DNA from: Skeletonema marinoi
Taxonomy: Eukaryota > Bacillariophyta > Thalassiosirophyceae > Thalassiosirales > Thalassiosiraceae
Direction: 5' to 3'
Assembly (NCBI GenBank): GCA_030544225.1
Contig: CM060487.1
Span: 2,232,001-2,296,000, forward strand
DNA length: 64,000 bases
Below are positions 22,901 to 32,872 of the stretch, piece after piece; the stretch's first letter is position 1; each line of letters opens with the position of its first letter. The notes beneath the pieces were generated by a model that did not search any database, had not been told where the DNA came from, and worked only from the letters and a program-made list of their open reading frames with translations. The translations under genes and the position numbers were made by a program.

Positions 22901-25286
22901 TCTCACGCAATGAATATGACAATCCACAGCTTGTAGTGACCCATCATAGTTGGCCATGATAGTTCAAAAGCATCTTTTTCATGGCTCAAGCCCTTTTTCA
23001 CCGTATCGACGTCGCTACAACGTCGTAGGTGACCTGATGAGGCATCTGAGACGGCCGCCAGCTCCTCTGTTGAAAGTCAAATCGTATCTCACGCAATGAA
23101 TATGACAATCCACAGCTTGTAGTGACCCATCATAGTTGGCCATGATAGTACAGAAGCATCTTTTTCATGGCTCAAGCCCTTTTGGGTCGTATCGGCGTCG
23201 CTACAACGTCGTAGGTGACCTGATGAGGCATCTGAGACGGCCGCCAGCTCCTCTGTTAAAAGTCAAATCGTATCTCACGCAATGAATATGACAATCCACA
23301 GCTTGTAGTGACCCATCATAGTTGGCCATGATAGTACAGAAGCATCTTTTTCATGGCTCAAGCCCTTTTGGGTCGTTTCGACGTCGCTACAACGTCGTAG
23401 GTGACCTGATGAGGCATCTGAGACGGCCGCCAGCTCCTCTGTTGAAAGTCAAATCGTATCTCACGCAATGAATATGACAATCCACAGCTTGTAGTGACCC
23501 ATCATAGTTGGCCATGATAGTACAGAAGCATCTTTTTCATGGCTCAAGCCCTTTTGGGTCGTATCGACGTCGCTACAACGTCGTAGGTGACCTGATGAGG
23601 CATCTGAGACGGCCGCCAGCTCCTCTGTTGAAAGTCAAATCGTATCTCACGCAATGAATATGACAATCCACAGCTTGTAGTGACCCATCATAGTTGGCCA
23701 TGATAGTACAGAAGCATCTTTCTCATGGCTCAAGCCCTTTTGGGTCGTATCGGCGTCGCTACAACGTCGTAGGTGACCTGATGAGGCATCTGAGACGGCC
23801 GCCAGCTCCTCTGTTGAAAGTCAAATCGTATCTCACGCAATGAATATGACAATCCACAGCTTGTAGTGACCCATCATAGTTGGCCATGATAGTACAGAAG
23901 CATCTTTTTCATGGCTCAAGCCCTTTTTCACCGTATCGACGTCGCTACAACGTCGTAGGTGACCTGATGAGGCATCTGAGACGGCCGCCAGCTCCTCTGT
24001 TGAAAGTCAAATCGTATCTCACGCAATGAATATGACAATCCACAGCTTGTAGTGACCCATCATAGTTGGCCATGATAGTACAGAAGCATCTTTTTCATGG
24101 CTCAAGCCCTTTTGGGTCGTTTCGACGTCGCTACAACGTCGTAGGTGACCTGATGAGGCATCTGAGACGGCCGCCAGCTCCTCTGTTGAAAGTCAAATCG
24201 TATCTCACGCAATGAATATGACAATCCACAGCTTGTAGTGACCCATCATAGTTGGCCATGATAGTACAGAAGCATCTTTTTCATGGCTCAAGCCCTTTTG
24301 GGTCGTATCGACGTCGCTACAACGTCGTAGGTGACCTGATGAGGCATCTGAGACGGCCGCCAGCTCCTCTGTTGAAAGTCAAATCGTATCTCACGCAATG
24401 AATATGACAATCCACAGCTTGTAGTGACCCATCATAGTTGGCCATGATAGTACAGAAGCATCTTTCTCATGGCTCAAGCCCTTTTGGGTCGTATCGGCGT
24501 CGCTACAACGTCGTAGGTGACCTGATGAGGCATCTGAGACGGCCGCCAGCTCCTCTGTTGAAAGTCAAATCGTATCTCACGCAATGAATATGACAATCCA
24601 CAGCTTGTAGTGACCCATCATAGTTGGCCATGATAGTACAGAAGCATCTTTTTCATGGCTCAAGCCCTTTTTCACCGTATCGACGTCGCTACAACGTCGT
24701 AGGTGACCTGATGAGGCATCTGAGACGGCCGCCAGCTCCTCTGTTGAAAGTCAAATCGTATCTCACGCAATGAATATGACAATCCACAGCTTGTAGTGAC
24801 CCATCATAGTTGGCCATGATAGTACAGAAGCATCTTTTTCATGGCTCAAGCCCTTTTGGGTCGTATCGGCGTCGCTACAACGTCGTAGGTGACCTGATGA
24901 GGCATCTGAGACGGCCGCCAGCTCCTCTGTTGAAAGTCAAATCGTATCTCACGCAATGAATATGACAATCCACAGCTTGTAGTGACCCATCATAGTTGGC
25001 CATGATAGTACAGAAGCATCTTTTTCATGGCTCAAGCCCTTTTGGGTCGTATCGACGTCGCTACAACGTCGTAGGTGACCTGATGAGGCATCTGAGACGG
25101 CCGCCAGCTCCTCTGTTGAAAGTCAAATCGTATCTCACGCAATGAATATGACAATCCACAGCTTGTAGTGACCCATCATAGTTGGCCATGATAGTACAGA
25201 AGCATCTTTTTCATGGCTCAAGCCCTTTTTCGACGTATCGACGTCGCTACAACGTCGTAGGTGACCTGATGAGGCATCTGAGACGG
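19915..25286. repeat. 186-bp satellite array, left segment (about 29 monomers)
   Basis: Tandem monomers of 186 bp; the interval of TCACGCAATG from 20485 to 20671 is exactly 186. The first two or three monomers (19915-20400) are strongly diverged and 187 bp long, while the rest are almost identical, as expected for an array homogenised in the middle. Shared variants show higher-order structure: the run CATTTTTTTC recurs at 21111 and 22413 (1302 bp, 7 monomers), GTTAAAAG at 21953 and 23255 (1302 bp), and CATCTTTCTC at 23715 and 24459 (744 bp, 4 monomers). The box from CTACAACGTCGTAGG to CTGATGAGGC is kept even in the diverged copies. No open frame is preserved through monomers. The array stops abruptly at 25286, where a LINE is inserted. 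Confidence 0.97.
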
Positions 25287-28127
25287 AATTCAAACAGGAA
25301 GAGATTTCGCAGTGTAAAATTGAGGTGGTTGCGGCACCATGCAACTGATCACAGGGCTATTATTGCCACTGTCAGGGTAGGGAACAGGGGATGGATGAAC
25401 TGTTACCGCCGAAAGGTGGGGGGTAATCCACTTCTGCGTGTCAACTACCGAAAGTTTGACCATTGCCAATGGGAGAGGGAATGGTGGAGAAATTAAGAGC
25501 CAACATTTCTGCTCCTACTCCGCGGGAGCGTCCTCAAAATTCTTGGGTCTCTGCCGAAACCTGGGCTCTCGTCGACAAACGCGCGAGTTTGCGGCGCAAT
25601 GGGAGTCTACAGGGGAACGGGCATGCCCTTAATCGCCAGATCAGTGCGTCTTTCTGCAAAGATAGGAAGACACGTGCTGCGACGGCCGCTAAGGACATTG
25701 AGAGCTGGTTGAATGCGAAGACGCATCCGGAACATCTCAAGGAGGGTTGGAAAATTGCTAAATGCTGGTATCGGGTTGCATCTGAGAGGGCTGCAAAGCC
25801 CTGCTATGTATCAATGGAGAAACAGACTGAAGAAAGAGTGGAGTTGTATGAGGAGAGGACTCCGGACGGAGACCCCATCCCCATCAACGTTGATCCTTTT
25901 GACATCAACGATGAGACTCCTACTGATATGGAGTTAAGACGTATTGTCCGAGAACGGTTGAAGAGGGGTAGAGCCGGGGGAGCATCGCAGATTCGGGCGG
26001 AGCATATTCTTGATTGGTTGGGGGGGATGAAGCTCGAGGAAGAGGACGATGAAAAGTACGCTGGGAAGGGGGACCAATGGCGGGTGTTTGTCGAGCTCAT
26101 TCAGGAGATCTGGAACACTGGCCGGATCCCCACTCAAATGCTTTGGGTTGTGATCGTTTTAATCCCCAAGGGTTCCGGGGGATATCGGGGCATTGGATTG
26201 CTTGACCCCTTGTGGAAGGTAGTTGAATGTCTTATTGACGATAGATTGAATGTGATTAAATTTCACGACTGCTTGCATGGCTTTGTGCAGAAGAGGGGTT
26301 GCGGAACAGCGGTCCTCGAAGCCAAGCTACTACAGCAGCTCGCTTATCTGCAACAGACTCCCTTATTTGGTGTCTTCATTGACCTGAAGAAGGCGTATGA
26401 CGCTATGGATAGGGAAAGGTGCATTCAAATCTTGAAGGGATATGGGGCGGGGGATCGGGCAATGAGGTTGATCTGCAATTTTTGGGATCAGGCCTCGTTC
26501 GCCTGCAGAGCGCAGGGGCGCTATGGTCGACCTTTCAAGGCTGGCCGAGGTGTCACACAGGGCGGCCCCCTGTCTCCTAAGATCTTCAACGTCATGGTAG
26601 ATGCGATCGTCCGGGAATGGCTGAAGCAGGTGTTGGGAGAGGAGTATCTGTTGCCGGCGGTAGAAATTGATGGGATTGTCAGGCTTTTCACTGCTTTGTT
26701 TTATGCGGATGATGGCTATATAGCCTCAACCGACGCAGGACTGCTGCAGCGGTCGGTGGATGTTCTTACTGATTTATTTGATCGGGTTGGCCTCAAGACT
26801 AACGTGGCAAAAACGAAAGTTATGACATGTGTGGATGCGAGGATTAGGGTTCGGCAATCCGATGAGGTGTACTACAACGCACGTCATGGTTTCAGGTCTG
26901 CAAAGGAATGGAGACGACGGCGGGTGGAATGCGATAAATGCGGTCTGAATCTGTCTGCGGCCTCACTGAACACGCATTTGGAGACACAACACGGTGTCTT
27001 TCGGTCAAGGGTGTTGAATCGGGACTTTCTGTTGGAAGATAGGGAGCCCGAGACATTCACTGCACATGCTAGCATGGGCGGAAAGTTTTTCTGCCCTGTG
27101 CCAGCGTGCCAGGACGCCACTGATTCGTATGCCACGCCGTGGGCTCTTCGTCGGCACTTCCGTGATCGTCACCCGAGGGATTTTGTGGACGTCGGGGAGC
27201 TTGGAAACCTTCCGAAGTGTCAGCTATGCAATATGCAGGCTGACCCTCGGAGGGCTGCCAGTCACGAGAAAAGAAAGTTCTGTCGGGAGGGGAGGGAAAG
27301 GATTGTGCAAACTAATGCGGCCATTGCGAACCAACGGGCTCTCGAAGTAGGTTTTACAGCGTATGGAGAGGATCTGGAACGGGTGGAGGTGTTTAAGTAT
27401 CTCGGTCGGCTCATGTCGATGGATGATACCGACACGCAGGCGATTCGGGATAATCTATCCAAAGCACGTCAGGTGTGGAAGAGGTTACACCGGCTCTTGC
27501 GTGGGGAAAACATGAATCCCAGGGTTTGCGGTATGTTCTTTAAGGCGGTTGTACAGGCAGTGTTATTGTATGGGAGTGAGACTTGGGTGTTGACTGAATC
27601 GGCGATGAGGTGTCTGGAAGGCTTCTATTATCGAGCTGCCTGCCGTATGGCTAGGGAGAATCGACCTAAGAGGAACTGCCAGACTGGAGAGTGGACGTAT
27701 CCAGCGCGGAAGGATGTTTTTGAAGAGGTTGGGTTGTACACTTTGACGGAATACATTGACAGGAGGAGGAAGACTATTGGGACTTACATTAGCACGGATC
27801 GCTCGATCTTCGATCTTTGTAGGAATGGTGAGAGACGACGCGGTACCAACTCCCGCCGGTGGTGGTGGGATCAGCTGATTATTGCGGACTTGGAGAGTGA
27901 AGAGGATGCCTCTTCTGTTGTATCTGAGAACGCGTCTGAGGTGGGATCGCAGTCGTCTATTGAGGACAGTGCATAAAAGGGTTGGCTAGTTGGATCTTAC
28001 GTGTGGGGTTTAGCATAGTCATTTATTTCTATAACAGCAAGCGCCTAGGGGTTGCACGAACACTGCCCGAGAACTCGAAAGTTCATTCGTTGGGAAAGAC
28101 GTGTAATGCCCGGAGGCCAAGTTACAC
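25287..28127 (+). mobile_element. 5'-truncated APE-type non-LTR retrotransposon (LINE) in the satellite
   Basis: A 2.84 kb block between two satellite segments. The left junction falls after GAGACGG of a monomer and the right one before ACAATCCACAG, so 50 bp of the monomer is missing; no target-site duplication is visible. The first 200 bp encode, in the frame of 25287-25496, what looks like the end of an AP endonuclease domain (ATDHRAIIATVRV, compare the SDHR motif), followed by the long RT frame. The 3' UTR is about 150 bp with no poly(A). This fits a LINE copy truncated at its 5' end on insertion. The endonuclease tail lies in another frame than the RT, so the copy may be frameshifted or the family may use two frames. 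Confidence 0.85.
25469..27976 (+). CDS. LINE reverse transcriptase with three zinc-finger-like motifs between RT motifs D and E
   Basis: 835 residues from ATG 25469 (an in-frame TTG lies 2 codons upstream). RT blocks occur in order, numbered from 25463: VVIVLIPKGSGGYRGIGLLD (about 220), FIDLKKAYDAMDRE (about 305, motif A), GVTQGGPLSPKIFN (about 362, motif B), FYADDGYIAS (about 412, motif C with catalytic DD), NVAKTKVMTCV (about 447, motif D). Then comes an insert of about 195 residues with CDKCGL...HLETQH, CPVPACQ...HFRDRH and CQLCN...H...C, i.e. three C2H2 or C2HC-type fingers, before motif E (FKYLGRLMS, about 643) and the thumb-like end with LLYGSETWVLTE. The acidic C-terminus follows. No RNase H or restriction-type endonuclease is seen. 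It would copy its own RNA by target-primed reverse transcription. Confidence 0.9.
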   Translation: MGEGMVEKLRANISAPTPRERPQNSWVSAETWALVDKRASLRRNGSLQGNGHALNRQISASFCKDRKTRAATAAKDIESWLNAKTHPEHLKEGWKIAKCWYRVASERAAKPCYVSMEKQTEERVELYEERTPDGDPIPINVDPFDINDETPTDMELRRIVRERLKRGRAGGASQIRAEHILDWLGGMKLEEEDDEKYAGKGDQWRVFVELIQEIWNTGRIPTQMLWVVIVLIPKGSGGYRGIGLLDPLWKVVECLIDDRLNVIKFHDCLHGFVQKRGCGTAVLEAKLLQQLAYLQQTPLFGVFIDLKKAYDAMDRERCIQILKGYGAGDRAMRLICNFWDQASFACRAQGRYGRPFKAGRGVTQGGPLSPKIFNVMVDAIVREWLKQVLGEEYLLPAVEIDGIVRLFTALFYADDGYIASTDAGLLQRSVDVLTDLFDRVGLKTNVAKTKVMTCVDARIRVRQSDEVYYNARHGFRSAKEWRRRRVECDKCGLNLSAASLNTHLETQHGVFRSRVLNRDFLLEDREPETFTAHASMGGKFFCPVPACQDATDSYATPWALRRHFRDRHPRDFVDVGELGNLPKCQLCNMQADPRRAASHEKRKFCREGRERIVQTNAAIANQRALEVGFTAYGEDLERVEVFKYLGRLMSMDDTDTQAIRDNLSKARQVWKRLHRLLRGENMNPRVCGMFFKAVVQAVLLYGSETWVLTESAMRCLEGFYYRAACRMARENRPKRNCQTGEWTYPARKDVFEEVGLYTLTEYIDRRRKTIGTYISTDRSIFDLCRNGERRRGTNSRRWWWDQLIIADLESEEDASSVVSENASEVGSQSSIEDSA

Positions 28128-29041
28128 ACAATCCACAGCTTGTAGTGACCCATCATAGTTGGCCATGATAGTACAGAAGCATCTTTTTCATGGCTCAAGC
28201 CCTTTTGGGTCGTATCGGCGTCGCTACAACGTCGTAGGTGACCTGATGAGGCATCTGAGACGGCCGCCAGCTCCTCTGTTGAAAGTCAAATCGTATCTCA
28301 CGCAATGAATATGACAATCCACAGCTTGTAGTGACCCATCATAGTTGGCCATGATAGTACAGAAGCATCTTTTTCACGGCTCAAGCCCTTTTGGGTCGTA
28401 TCGACGTCGCTACAACGTCGTAGGTGACCTGATGAGGCATCTGAGACGGCCGCCAGCTCCTCTGTTGAAAGTCAAATCGTATCTCACGCAATGAATATGA
28501 CAATCCACAGCTTGTAGTGACCCATCATAGTTGGCCATGATAGTACAGAAGCATCTTTTTCACGGCTCAAGCCCTTTTGGGTCGTATCGACGTCGCTACA
28601 ACGTCGTAGGTGACCTGATGAGGCATCTGAGACGGCCGCCAGCTCCTCTGTTGAAAGTCAAATCGTATCTCACGCAATGAATATGACAATCCACAGCTTG
28701 TAGTGACCCATCATAGTTGGCCATGATAGTACAGAAGCATCTTTTTCATGGCTCAAGCCCTTTTGGGTCGTATCGACGTCGCTACAACGTCGTAGGTGAC
28801 CTGATGAGGCATCTGAGACGGCCGCCAGCTCCTCTGTTGAAAGTCAAATCGTATCTCACGCAATGAATATGACAATCCACAGCTTGTAGTGACCCATCAT
28901 AGTTGGCCATGATAGTACAGAAGCATCTTTTTCATGGCTCAAGCCCTTTTGGGTCGTATCGACGTCGCTACAACGTCGTAGGTGACCTGATGAGGCATCT
29001 GAGACGGCCGCCAGCTCCTCTGTTGAAAGTCAAATCGTATC
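28128..29041. repeat. 186-bp satellite array, middle segment (about 4.9 monomers)
   Basis: The same monomer as on the left, in the same orientation. It starts inside a monomer at ACAATCCACAG and ends after CAAATCGTATC, where the split-repeat retrotransposon is inserted. Confidence 0.97.
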
Positions 29042-29295
29042 GAGTCGTACCACAACGGTTTAGCTGGTAGAGCAAGTGAGCAAAAGACGAACTGAGCAAG
29101 ACCATGTGAGGGTAGGTACAGACCAAGTACGTGCCTCCCACACTCCATCAACCACGGTTGGTTGCGCAATGAACATGACAATGGTCATAACTCCAGTGAA
29201 ATATCAATACGGCAAGCGGGCAGAGTAATCTTCATACTGAGCAGACTGATCTACTATTTACTTGAGGAAATAGCTGACGCTTCACCCTTTTTTCT
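29042..29295 (+). repeat. split direct repeat A1
   Basis: 254 bp beginning GAGTCGTACCACAACGG, repeated at 38061-38314 without visible difference. It includes AGCTGGTAGAGCA (like a tRNA D-arm) and an 18-nt stretch, CGCAATGAACATGACAAT, that matches the satellite monomer with one mismatch. Confidence 0.95.
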
Positions 29296-29322
29296 TGTGC
29301 CATCTTCGCTGGTTTTATAGCC

Positions 29323-31765
29323 ATGTCTTCACGTCCCGATCTTAGCTTTGATCTCGGTTCCCTGTCGAGTGCATTAGACGTAACTTTAAAGTCTAATGCC
29401 TCTGACAGCGGTGGGACGTTGTCTCGTTCTCCACGAGCTCCCAGCAGGAAAACTAATGCTGAACGTACTCGCAGAGTGCCTTCTTCGCCTGCTAGGGATG
29501 ATGTGGTAGGTTTGGAGGGTTTGTCGGAGGCGGCTACGGAGCTCCCTTCACGGCCTCGGGCGGCGGCCGCGTCGGTTGGTGTCGGTCTGGGTGGGGGGAA
29601 CGTTGGTGTCTCGGGAAGGAACGTTGGTGGTTCTACTGGTGTAGGTAAGTTAGCTCCGGTGCAGATGTATGTCATCCAGGAAGAGGATAAGTCTAGGTTG
29701 TGTCTCGCGGTGTTTGGAAAGAATTTTAATAGACTCTGTCTTGAGGAAGCCATGTCGGATAATGGTTTTTGTGGGGCTGGTGCCCATAAGCAGAAGGCAG
29801 AGATTCGGAATCCTAATGGTGCAATTTATTGTATCCCAATCCAGCCAACTGGTGGTTCGACAAGGAAGACTGCTATGGTGAACCCTACGGCTAGCGAGAA
29901 TGAGGTGGACGCTGCCACTCTCGAAATTCTAAGGTTTGAATTGAAGACGTCCGCAGAGTGGCTCTTTTTTATATTCAATGATCTGAAGTATGTAGATGAT
30001 GATCTTGATGATGACTCTTACTCTGAGAGTATTGCAAGTCACTCGTCGACATCACTTAGCTACGATTCCCTATCGGCAGGTGATGGCGAGGTGGTGAATG
30101 TAAGAGATATGGTTCCTACGGAGGTTGACCAAACTACCATCGACAGCAATGTTTCTGCTAAGGCATTGAAGGCATTTGTTGAAGATACTCGGACTCGTTT
30201 GACAGAGTTTAACCTGTCGTTACAAGGTTTGTCCATTGCGGATGTCAAGTTGAAGAAGAAGGTTCAGGAGGTGTGCGACGATTTGGGGACATTGTCTTTG
30301 TTGCCACTCGACCCTACGGGAAAACCATTCGGGACAGTAACTGATGCTGTTGAGAGCCTAATGGCAACCATTCAAGTGCTTAAAACCAAAGCCGAAGACT
30401 CCAAGAAGCTGCGGTTGGATGATGTTGAGTGGGTCAATCGCTCCCTTTCCACTGTTAATACTAACATTCAAGCCGCCTGTGTGCAAACCTCTGAGGCTCT
30501 GAAGAAGCACATTGACAAGGAACTTCGCTCTTCACCGTTCGTTCCTGGAGGTGGAGGGACGCAAACCTCCATTGATGTGGATGCTCCACTGCAAGGCCTA
30601 AATTCGCTTCTCGATCCCGGTACAGTTCGAGATTTGGTTGCCCGGTTGGTTAACCTTGAAGAAGGCCATGACAAACTTCAAGCTGACCACAGCAAACTTC
30701 AAGCTGACCACAGCAAGCTTCAAGTTGACCATGCGAACACCTTGAAGAAAGCTGTGAAGGCGGAAAAGGGATCTGCCGAGGCAAAGGTGGTTGCAACAGA
30801 TCTACGATCAACTGTCAGAGCTCTTAGCTCGGGTGTCGGGTGTCTGGAACATAATTATTCTTGTCCAAAGGATGTTACAGATGCTCTACGCAGAACAGGT
30901 ATGGAAAGCTCCAAGGCTTACCAAGCTTTTAATGATGCATGTTCGCTCCTCCGTCATGGTCAATCAGCCGACAAGAAGACAAGTGACAAGGCTGCGGATT
31001 TCAAGCTACTCGAGAACTCGGGTTTTAGTCAACTTGCTTTCACTGTCATCGAGGGCTGCCAAGAAAGAATGGTGGCTCCATATTCGGGAACGGCCACTTC
31101 CTACGAATCCGACAAGCCTCTTTATGCTCTTACGTCCAAAGAAACTTGGAATGGCAGAAACAGCAGTGGAGGCCAAAAGGGGAGTTATTCAGAAGTTGAT
31201 TAAGTCCTCGGCAAAGAAAGCAACGGTGTATATTGAGCAGAATCTTCCTGTTGGTGAGCTTCGCGCCTTAGCTACGTCCATGGTGTCGGCTTCGAAGGAC
31301 TTTCATGACGCCATCGTCCTTCATTTTGACGAAGAATACATGAGTCTAACCCAAAATGACTTCAAGGGCAAGGATGTTTTGCAGTACCTGTCGGATCAGT
31401 TTGCAAAGATATTCGAGTCCTTTTATGACATCCGTTGTCATGCCCATTCGACTACTGAGGTCGTTGACGATCTTGAGCGCCTTTCCCAATATATCTGGCT
31501 TACGATTAAATGCCACGACAAAATGGCAGAGTTTCTGCGGGATGGAATCCTAAACCATCAGTTGATGCAGAGCGCACTCTCTCGTTTCTCCGCACTTCAT
31601 TCGGCAATTAAACCTTCTGACATTGTCAGTTTACCGGTCTTGGAAAAACTGACCAAAGGATATGAGAAGGAGTTCAAGGAATTGCGTCATATGACTGATC
31701 AAATCAAAGCCAAGGCTGATGCTGCGTTTGCAGAAGCAAAGGCCAACAAGGTCGGGAGAAAATGA
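29323..31765 (+). CDS. gag-like region of the tyrosine-recombinase element
   Basis: Coding-type sequence starting at ATG 29323, 28 bp after repeat A1. The product begins MSSRPDLSFDLGSLSSALDV, is rich in Ser, Gly and Ala at first, and later has long helical and coiled-coil segments, including heptad-like tandem copies of KLQADHS near 30660-30735. No zinc knuckle was found. Position (first coding part after the 5' repeat) and composition suggest the structural, gag-like product; sequence homology to known gags cannot be shown by eye. Treated as part of a young fossil element. Confidence 0.65.
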
Positions 31766-31798
31766 GGTGGATCCCCATCTTTTAGCGAGGATGGGGCA

Positions 31799-32858
31799 GT
31801 GAGTGTTACAGTTCAAAGAGGAGTCATTTCCAAAGTCTTTCCATCAAGGCCACTCGTCATTATATCCGAGTTTTGGCCGTCATGGTTAGCTGCTACTCTT
31901 GCAATGAATCTTCCTGTTCAGGCCGCTTACTTCCCACTCCGTTATCATCAGTATTTTAAACATAATGCTGAGATTTGTCATGGTACACATTTAGTGTTTG
32001 GAGAAGCGCCTCTATCTTGGGCGCCTTCGAAGGTGGTGTATTTACTTGCAGGAAGCACTCGCTTTGTTCGAAAGGCGTTTGATGAGCATATATGTCATCC
32101 ATCATTAACGATTGCTTGTTTGGAAACTCTGCCCAGGATAGGCAGAGGGCGACGTCAACGTATTCCCTGACTACCGTGGATTGAAACATTTCATGAACAC
32201 AGCTACACCTTTGACTAGTTGGGCGACTTTTGTCCGCTTTGATCTTCCAGCAATTCAACCTGGACAGCCGATTCCAGCTCCATTGGAGTCTTCTGCCATC
32301 GTTCATCGAGAAAATGGATTCATACATTATGATGGTTTGCTGGATTGGGGGGCACCGAAAACGCCAGTTTTGTGCCCTTCGGTGTTTGTTCCGCGTACCG
32401 AGGCTACATGGATCGCTCGTCCTCTTACTGTTCCAGAAATATTGCGGGTCTATGCTATTCCGCATGGGTTTGACGCTATGTTCACGGCACATTTCCCGTC
32501 GATTGCTCAACCGCTGCCGTTTGAAAGCGCTATGTCAGTCGATATTATCTCGGACATTCTTCGCCAACTCTGGGCGAGGGGTAATAGGGGGGTTGTAAAG
32601 TTGAATGAAAAATCATGTGACCATGATTCAGATTTGGCTACGAGGATGACAGCAGTTGCTGAATGTGGAACTGCAGTCAAGGGAGGGGATGACTCAAGTT
32701 TAGAAGTCATCGAGGAGGAGGAGGAGGAAGCAGTATCTGACTCAACAGTTATTGAAGAAGATTCTGATTCGACTATCGGTGTAAAGTCTGTTACAGTGAC
32801 TGATGAAGTGAGTAAGGGACAAACAATATCCACCGATAGGAAGATGAGGAAACTTTAA
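31799..32858 (+). other. extra coding-like region between gag-like and RT parts
   Basis: Coding-like sequence between the gag-like part and RT. One segment contains RPLTVPEILRVYAIPHGF, which resembles the end of C5-cytosine methyltransferases (compare RxLTxRExxRLxGFP). Other methyltransferase motifs (PCQ, ENV) were not found, and the DPPY motif of the Dam-like methylase of DIRS1/PAT elements was not seen either. A Glu-rich acidic stretch precedes the end. Function uncertain. Confidence 0.45.
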
Positions 32859-32872
32859 CCGTACGGTTTCAC

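Noticed and set aside
19915-25286. CRISPR-like array
   Set aside because: The repeat is a gapless 186-bp tandem satellite with no unique spacers, in a eukaryotic context.
25469-27976. Penelope-like or retron-type RT
   Set aside because: Motifs FIDLKKAYDA, YADDG and LLYGSETW, and the AP endonuclease tail, fit APE-type LINEs; no GIY-YIG domain or pLTR structure is seen.
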